Positions 58,897 to 64,000 of a DNA stretch of 64,000 bases are shown piece after piece. A program made the position numbers and the translations under genes. The notes beneath the pieces were generated by a model, which saw only the letters and a list, made by a program, of their open reading frames with translations, ran no database searches and had not been told where the DNA came from. How positions within the stretch are numbered: the first letter of the stretch is position 1; every line of letters starts with the position of its first letter. Origin of the DNA: Heliocidaris erythrogramma (Eukaryota > Echinodermata > Echinoidea > Camarodonta > Echinometridae); the NCBI GenBank assembly GCA_025617745.1, contig CM046873.1:28657410-28721409 (forward strand), in the 5' to 3' direction.

Positions 58897-61800
58897 GTAC
58901 CTTAGATTAAATCATACTCAGACAAAATGTATGAGCCAGAGCAGGCACCGGAAATGACCTGCGTTGATAAGGAATGATGGGCCCTACTATCGGCCGTCTA
59001 ATTAATGATGGTTGTAGCAGTTGGGAATAACATTGATCATCAAGAAGTAAACAAACCAAAAAGCAAAAACAAACAATAAGCACACACAAAAAAACAGAGG
59101 GACAACCAATGTAAAATCTCTCTAAGTCTCCCCCTCTTTATAAAGGCCACTTGGCTATAGTGACCCCCTAAATTTTCTCCCTCAAAAAAAAGAAAGAAAT
59201 ACCATTCATCTGTCTACATTGGTCACGTTTTGTATTTTCCTTGGGTTGCCTTATTATAAATATTTGACTCATTTGGGAAAGGAAAAAATTATACAATTGT
59301 ATTTAAGCTTGAGAATATAATAGATTCAGGGGTGTTTTTCCGAAATTTAAAACCGGGGGGGGGGGGGGGGGGAGGGGGTAGGATATATTTCGCTATTTTT
59401 GAAGGTTCGGGAGCCGTTGACCGACTGCAAGTGGAATTACCCCTGGCCTTCAAACAACGTATGGGTTGGGGGGGGGGGGGGGGGCTCATCACTTCGTTCG
59501 GAAGGAAGAAGTATCTTGTGCACTTCTCATTTTCAATAATTATTTTCATTAAAAAATCGTGATAAAATTCTGTTCGGATCTTTGGTTTTCACCAAGGTCG
59601 ACATGTGTGATGTGCCTTAGGTAAGGCACACCAATTAAAGCTTGAGAGTAACGATTAAAAATCTGTAAAAAATTGAGAACACGTCGACGTCAGATATTGG
59701 AATCATGATAAATACATGTATGTATATAGAAAGAAACATTCGTGTTCATTGTAGACATGGTAGAATCTATGTTCTTTCGTCAAATTAATCAGTGGTGGAA
59801 CTCTATTAATCTCAAATTTATATCACCCATGCATGCACAGGCAACACCGAACCCGCAGCCGAAGTAGAATGGACGTGGGGCGAGTGCGTACCGAACAAAG
59901 GCTCATGCGGCAAGGGACAGAAGACCGGTAACTGCAGCGGTGAGTTGTGTGAAGTCGCCAACGAGACAACCGCCTGCCGCGTCAAGTGCGCAAAGGAAGC
60001 GGGCACAACCGAAGCTCCGGCTAACGGCGATGTTGAAGGGGCGGTCACGGATGCAGCTCCGGCTCGAGGCGGCGGTAGACCCGGTAAAGGACGTCGACCG
60101 AGCAAGGACGGGACTGGGATGACTCAGGAGAACAACGGGAACGGGAATGGGAGGAGGGAGAAGCCACCAAGAGGGGAGCGAAGACCCAACAAGACCGACA
60201 AACCAGCTAAGACAAAGGGTGAGCTAAATAACCAACAGACCAGGGCCTCGTTATCAATAACAAGTTCTGATAATCGTTATAAGCTACTGAAATCCTTGAA
60301 TCTGATGGGCTGAGAGCGAAGTTGTCACAGAAATGAGCCAGTTTTTTTTAACTAATAACACCTTTTATTTAAGAAAACTTGTTATCAGTACCACCTGTCA
60401 CGATATTCTGTAACAAAATGGACTAACAGCGAAAATTCTTAGTAGCGTATCTTTATCAATATTGTAAAAAAAGTTAAATGTTACAAGTTAAGTTACAAGT
60501 TAAATGAAACAATGCCAAGATCACAAATGCTTAAGATATGTTATGCATGTAATTATCTGCTAAGCTAGTTACTCAAAATAATACTATAGCTTGTCAGAAG
60601 CTTGCCGGAATAACAATAACTTATTAATGTGATTTATCACTATCAAATATTATACCTTGTGATTACGTATACCGGTGAATGCAATAATTGGTATTTTGGT
60701 TCTCGGAGAGTAAGCGCCAATACATTTGAAAAGATTAGTACACCTGTGTTAATTCTTATAATTACCCATGGATCTATTCCAAGTTTAAGCTTAACTATAT
60801 GCCCTTTTCCCAAAAGCTACTAGTCACCGTCATAAAGGCCCTACAATGTTGGACGCCCCCCTAAACAAACAAACACAAAAACAAAACAAAACTGAATAGT
60901 ACTACCGATTATAATGTAGACCTATATCTCTTTGATTTTTGCTTTATCATTCTTTCCTAGAATGCACATATGCAAGAGCGACGATGTCCGATTGCGACCC
61001 GATCACCAACAGAATGAACAAGACCCGGGCCCTGAAGGGAACCCCTACCCCAGAATGTCCTGAGGTCGTCGTAGAAACTGTGCGGTGCGAGAGGATCACA
61101 TTGAAGAGAGAGAACAGAAGTGAGTATTTGTCTGGTTTAGAAGGGGCGAATCCAGAAATTTATAATGGGGGGGGGGGGGGCATTATTCTTCCGACCGGGG
61201 GAGGTGAAAGTGACCTTGCTAGAGGGGTGCAAGAGGATGGCTTGTCACATCCCGATTCAAAATGATCTGCAACGCCCCTGGCGAAAGGGGGGGGGGGGCG
61301 GATGGGGAGGCGGAATGTTGACCCGCGGTAACTCCGAAGTGGCTTATTATTGCAAATGGACTCTACCAACAGCTATTTTGAAAAGAGATTAACTAGATAA
61401 TCGTCTGGTATTGTTTATAAGGACAGACTTTGTCAGTATGGAGAAGGTTGACGAATGTCATTTGTCAACAATTTACTGCAATAAATCATATATACCTACC
61501 TATTATGCCAGTAGTCTTGACTACGGGACCCTTCGAGAATTTAACACAAATGAGTCACAATATTGTGCGCACCCCCCGTAATCCTATTGTCCCCTTCGCC
61601 ACTCACGCGCGTCAACACGCTACGGCCATCTTCCTCTTTCTTGCTCGCCCCCGACGAGATAGGACGTATAGTCACAGCGCTCCTGAAATCAGGTCGTATA
61701 GTATCTTTTAGGTGCGCTTTTTCGCACATTTAAAGCACTTTTAGGTACCTATATTCGCTTAGATTATAGTACTGTATGTTTAGTAGTCACTTTTGCCGAT

Positions 61801-64000
61801 TGCAAGGGATTTTTGATATCCTTTTCTTGGCATTTATTTTTCCCTTTCACGGTCAGCCCCACGTAGATATTTCTGTGTGTTTGCGGGTGTTTCCGTTTGT
61901 CACCGAGCCTTTGGGTTCGGTGTTTGTTCTAACGGTTTTTTGGCTGTGAAAATCTTTTGTGCGTATCTCCCAAATAAATTTTACTCTTATTTTACTGCAT
62001 TCAGTTGAAGTATTTCTTATTTCGAAAAGTATACTTTATTGTCTGTTTTATTGCAGTGGTATGAATTCGGGTTTCTCAGATGGTTCGGGGATTTCCAATT
62101 CCCCGCTGTTAAGTGGTGTGATTCGGTCGTTCTTTTTGAAGCGACCTCCTTGTTCTAGGTTAGTGCCGTCTTGGAGTCTGCCTAAGGTCCTGGAGGCCTT
62201 GGCGAAACCTCTTTTCGAACCGTTAGGTGAAGCTCTCTTCATCATCTTACGGTTAAGACGCTCTTTTTGGTAGCTTTTGCCTCTGGGCAGAGGCGCAGTA
62301 CTCTTCAGGCTCTCTGCCTTACTCCTGGTCATGTTCGCTGGGAGAGAAAAGGCGTTAGATTGATTCCTAAGGCTTCTTTTATTGCCAAGAATCAGACAGC
62401 TGCCTCTGGCCCTGTTGAGATTTTTCTTTGTCTGCTTTCTGGGTTTTCGTCAGTGCGCGAGGACAAAGTTTGGTGTCCTGTTAGGGCTCTCAAATGGTAT
62501 ATTGATAAGACTAAGTCTTATCGTAAGGATGATCAGTTGTTCCTGATCACTAGAGAGCCTTTTTCTCCTGCTTCTCTTGATTCCATTTCTAGATGGATTG
62601 TCGAGGCTATTAGGGCTGCTGGCACAGGGGCTCTTTTTTCCGACAGTAAGCCTCGTGCTCATGACACTCGTAGTGTCGGCACTTCTTGGGCTCTGTTTCA
62701 AGGTGTGGCGCTTGATGATATTTTGAAGGCTGCTTATTGGCGTTCGCCCAATTCCTTCATTTCTTGCTACCTTAGGGATGTTCCCGCAGGTGAGGCTATG
62801 TTTGCGTCAGCCACCTTGAAGGCCGCTGTGTCTTTGTATTCTTCGCTGTAATCCTATTCCCTTCTGCTTGAAACATGCCTCCCGGTCTTTGAGTTGGCGC
62901 TGGTCTGGCATAATAGGTAGGTATATATGATTTATTGCAGTAAATTTGTAAAATCAGCACTGATTTTCTTATTTACTATATAAATCTATATACCTACCTA
63001 TTATGCCAGTAGTCTTGACTACGGGACCCCTTCGAGAATTTAACACAAATGAGTCACAATATTGTGCGCACCCCCCGTAATCCTATTGTCCCCTTCGCCA
63101 CTCACGCGCGTCAACACGCTACGGCCATCTTCCTCTCTTGCGAGCAATCCCAAGTAGAAACATGTTGCTTGCAAGGTGAGGGGAAGGAGGGAGGGTCATA
63201 GGTAGGTATATAGATTTATATAGTAAATAAGAAAATCAGTGCTGATTTTACAAATTCCTCGTATTAGACGTTTTTCTATCTATATCCAACCCGGCCTGGT
63301 ATGACTGATGCTTACAGTTATTTATTATGAGGTTTGCTCGGTCATTGCACCTAATCATTTTTAATTTCCTTGAAATGTTTGCGACCGTGTTATATCAACT
63401 TCAAGTGTTTCTTTTTAAACTTTAACCTCAGATTGTAACTACACGAGGGGTGAGTTTGGACCGTGCAATGAGACGACAAACCGTATGACCAGACAGGACA
63501 CACTCTCAGACCCCGACCAGGTTTCTGAGGAGTGCAGATTGGTGAGGACCATCGAGAAGAAATGTCCCAGATCAGGTATGGAAATCTTCATTTGGTAAAA
63601 AAAAATATGCATTTTGACCATTAAAGGATCAGCCCTTTTGTCTATTGTGCCCACCCCCTTTTAGAATGAAAACCTGTTTTTTTTTAACTTTTTTTTTTAA
63701 TCATCGTCTGCAATGTTATTATACTGAGTAATCTTATTTCCATTTGTTTGAAAATCTCGGCTAACTGCCCCTTTAAAATATCCCGCCGTCGTTATTACAG
63801 TCGCATGACCGAATAGCTAGGCCTACCCGCATTTATGAATATATCTTTTGTATTTTATCTTTCTCTCACACATCGTAGAGAATAGTGGTAAGCCTGTGCG
63901 ATGCAGGTATAACTGGGAGCTAGCCCCTGCCTGCGACGAAACCACGAATAAAATCACCATGACTGGCTCGCTTGTGATTGTAGAGGGCGCCCCAGCTGAC
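58776..64000 (+). CDS. Secreted midkine/pleiotrophin-like protein, gene B (runs off the window)
   Basis: Coding exons 58776-58896, 59841-60218, 60961-61119, 63432-63575 and 63879-64000 (cut) have the same lengths, phases and borders as gene A. The signal peptide is identical. The N-type domain opens EWTWGECVPNKGSCG, and the modules open ECTYARATMSDC, NCNYTRGEFGPC and RCRYNWELAPAC. All cysteines match gene A; about 22 other residues differ. No stop or frameshift is visible in the exons present, so it looks functional. The last module expected from gene A lies beyond the window. Symbol left blank because orthology to vertebrate MDK or PTN cannot be assigned. Confidence 0.9.
58897..59840. other. 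Intron after coding exon 1, gene B
   Basis: Counterpart of 32,643-33,549, with G runs near 59,355-59,372 and 59,468-59,484. Many small indels against A. Confidence 0.6.
59841..60218 (+). CDS. Midkine-like B, coding exon 2
   Basis: Same 378-bp length as in A. Changes such as WTWG, NETTAC and KEAGTTEAPANGD are spread over the domain and linker; the Cys are conserved. Confidence 0.9.
60219..60960. other. Intron after coding exon 2, gene B
   Basis: AT-rich, no feature recognised; diverged and indel-rich relative to A. Confidence 0.5.
60961..61119 (+). CDS. Midkine-like B, coding exon 3
   Basis: 159 bp as in A. Five replacements (G to R, E to D, M to K, D to E, R to K) and four silent changes. 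Confidence 0.88.
61474..62942 (+). mobile_element. Tyrosine-recombinase element (DIRS-like or Crypton-like fossil) with perfect TIRs and AATT flanks
   Basis: 1,469 bp. Perfect 38-bp inverted ends: tactgcaataaatcatatat outward at the left and its complement at 62,905-62,942. AATT lies at both borders (61,470-61,473 and 62,943-62,946). The only coding part seen is a tyrosine recombinase region in its right half, recognised by RRSTLQALCLTPG, RAHDTRSVGTSWA and LKAAYWRSPNSF. No reverse transcriptase part is seen. The family is closest in style to DIRS-type recombinases; the small recombinase-only layout also recalls Cryptons. It looks broken, with about one visible interruption. The insertion is missing from copy A, so it is probably younger than the duplication. 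Confidence 0.75.
62947..63252. mobile_element. Non-autonomous partner element with 55-bp perfect TIRs and AATT flanks
   Basis: 306 bp. Perfect 55-bp inverted ends starting tgtaaaatcagcactgattt, with AATT on each side (62,943-62,946 and 63,253-63,256). After the TIR it shares about 130 bp (tagtcttgactacgggaccc to cacgctacggccatcttcct) with the left part of the neighbouring element. No coding capacity. Confidence 0.8.
63432..63575 (+). CDS. Midkine-like B, coding exon 4
   Basis: 144 bp as in A; one replacement (YTM to YTR) and one silent change. Confidence 0.9.
63576..63878. other. Intron after coding exon 4, gene B
   Basis: 303 bp against 1,211 bp in gene A; lacks the two ggatccgcc elements. 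Nothing else recognised. Confidence 0.7.
63879..64000 (+). CDS. Midkine-like B, coding exon 5 (cut by window end)
   Basis: The first 122 of an expected 168 bp; three replacements against A (R to K, S to P, L to M) and none silent. Confidence 0.9.

Larger units (their letters stand above)
43520..64000 (+). repeat. Segmental duplication, copy B (cut by window end)
   Basis: Homology with copy A begins near aaagaaaaaccgaaaaagaa. Order and orientation of the TIR element, LINE, hairpin repeat, candidate promoter, MITE and midkine-like exons are all as in A. Extra in B: a block at 45,492-46,876 and the paired elements at 61,474-63,252. Missing in B: the two ggatccgcc elements of A's fourth intron. 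Confidence 0.93.

Noticed and set aside
1-64000. CRISPR arrays, tRNA, rRNA or bacterial-type operons
   Set aside because: No regular direct repeat with unique spacers, no recognisable tRNA or rRNA, and the genes are split by spliceosomal introns. The repeat arrays seen are eukaryotic microsatellites, palindromes and TIR elements.

Overview
The window is animal nuclear DNA: AT-rich, intron-rich, full of microsatellites, long G or C homopolymers and small terminal-inverted-repeat (TIR) elements. Two gene families can be recognised. The protein families, the many repeats of the tacatgta type and the class of interspersed repeats suggest a marine deuterostome, most likely an echinoderm. That assignment is inference; no rRNA, tRNA or mitochondrial marker was seen.

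Layout. (1) 1-18,690: single-copy region holding a complete five-coding-exon gene for a SINHCAF/FAM60A-type subunit of the SIN3-HDAC corepressor (7,242-12,788, + strand). A candidate GC-richer promoter or 5' exon lies near 1.4-1.7 kb. An array of CCATGG-centred palindromes (13.2-14.5 kb), several hairpin repeats and MITE-like elements surround the gene. (2) 18,690-37,913: first copy (A) of a large tandem segmental duplication. It carries a LINE (minus strand, 21.65-24.9 kb), a candidate promoter and 5' UTR exon (27.2-27.54 kb), and a complete six-coding-exon secreted midkine/pleiotrophin-like gene (32,522-37,913). (3) 37,914-43,520: unique spacer with repeats and a minus-strand gene of unknown function encoding an acidic, Ser/Lys-rich protein (41,570-43,116). 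(4) 43,520-64,000: second copy (B), with the same LINE, candidate promoter and a second midkine-like gene (58,776 onward) cut by the window end inside coding exon 5.

The two midkine-like genes encode the same unusual layout: a signal peptide, one N-type PTN/MK domain, a basic Gly/Arg/Lys-rich linker, and C-type PTN/MK modules (four in copy A; three reached in copy B), each on its own exon. All introns between coding exons are phase 1. Cysteines are kept between the paralogs, while about 22 other residues differ against about 7 silent changes, most of them in exon 2. By contrast, about 11 kb upstream (21.5-32.6 kb against 47.5-58.9 kb), with the candidate promoter and signal-peptide exon, is almost identical. 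This looks like a recent homogenisation tract beside a diverging coding region.

Copy B also carries insertions missing from A. One is a 1.4-kb block of nested inverted repeats (45.49-46.88 kb). The other is a pair of adjacent tyrosine-recombinase-type elements (61,474-62,942 and 62,947-63,252), each with perfect TIRs and each bounded by AATT. The matching unfilled site is present in copy A.
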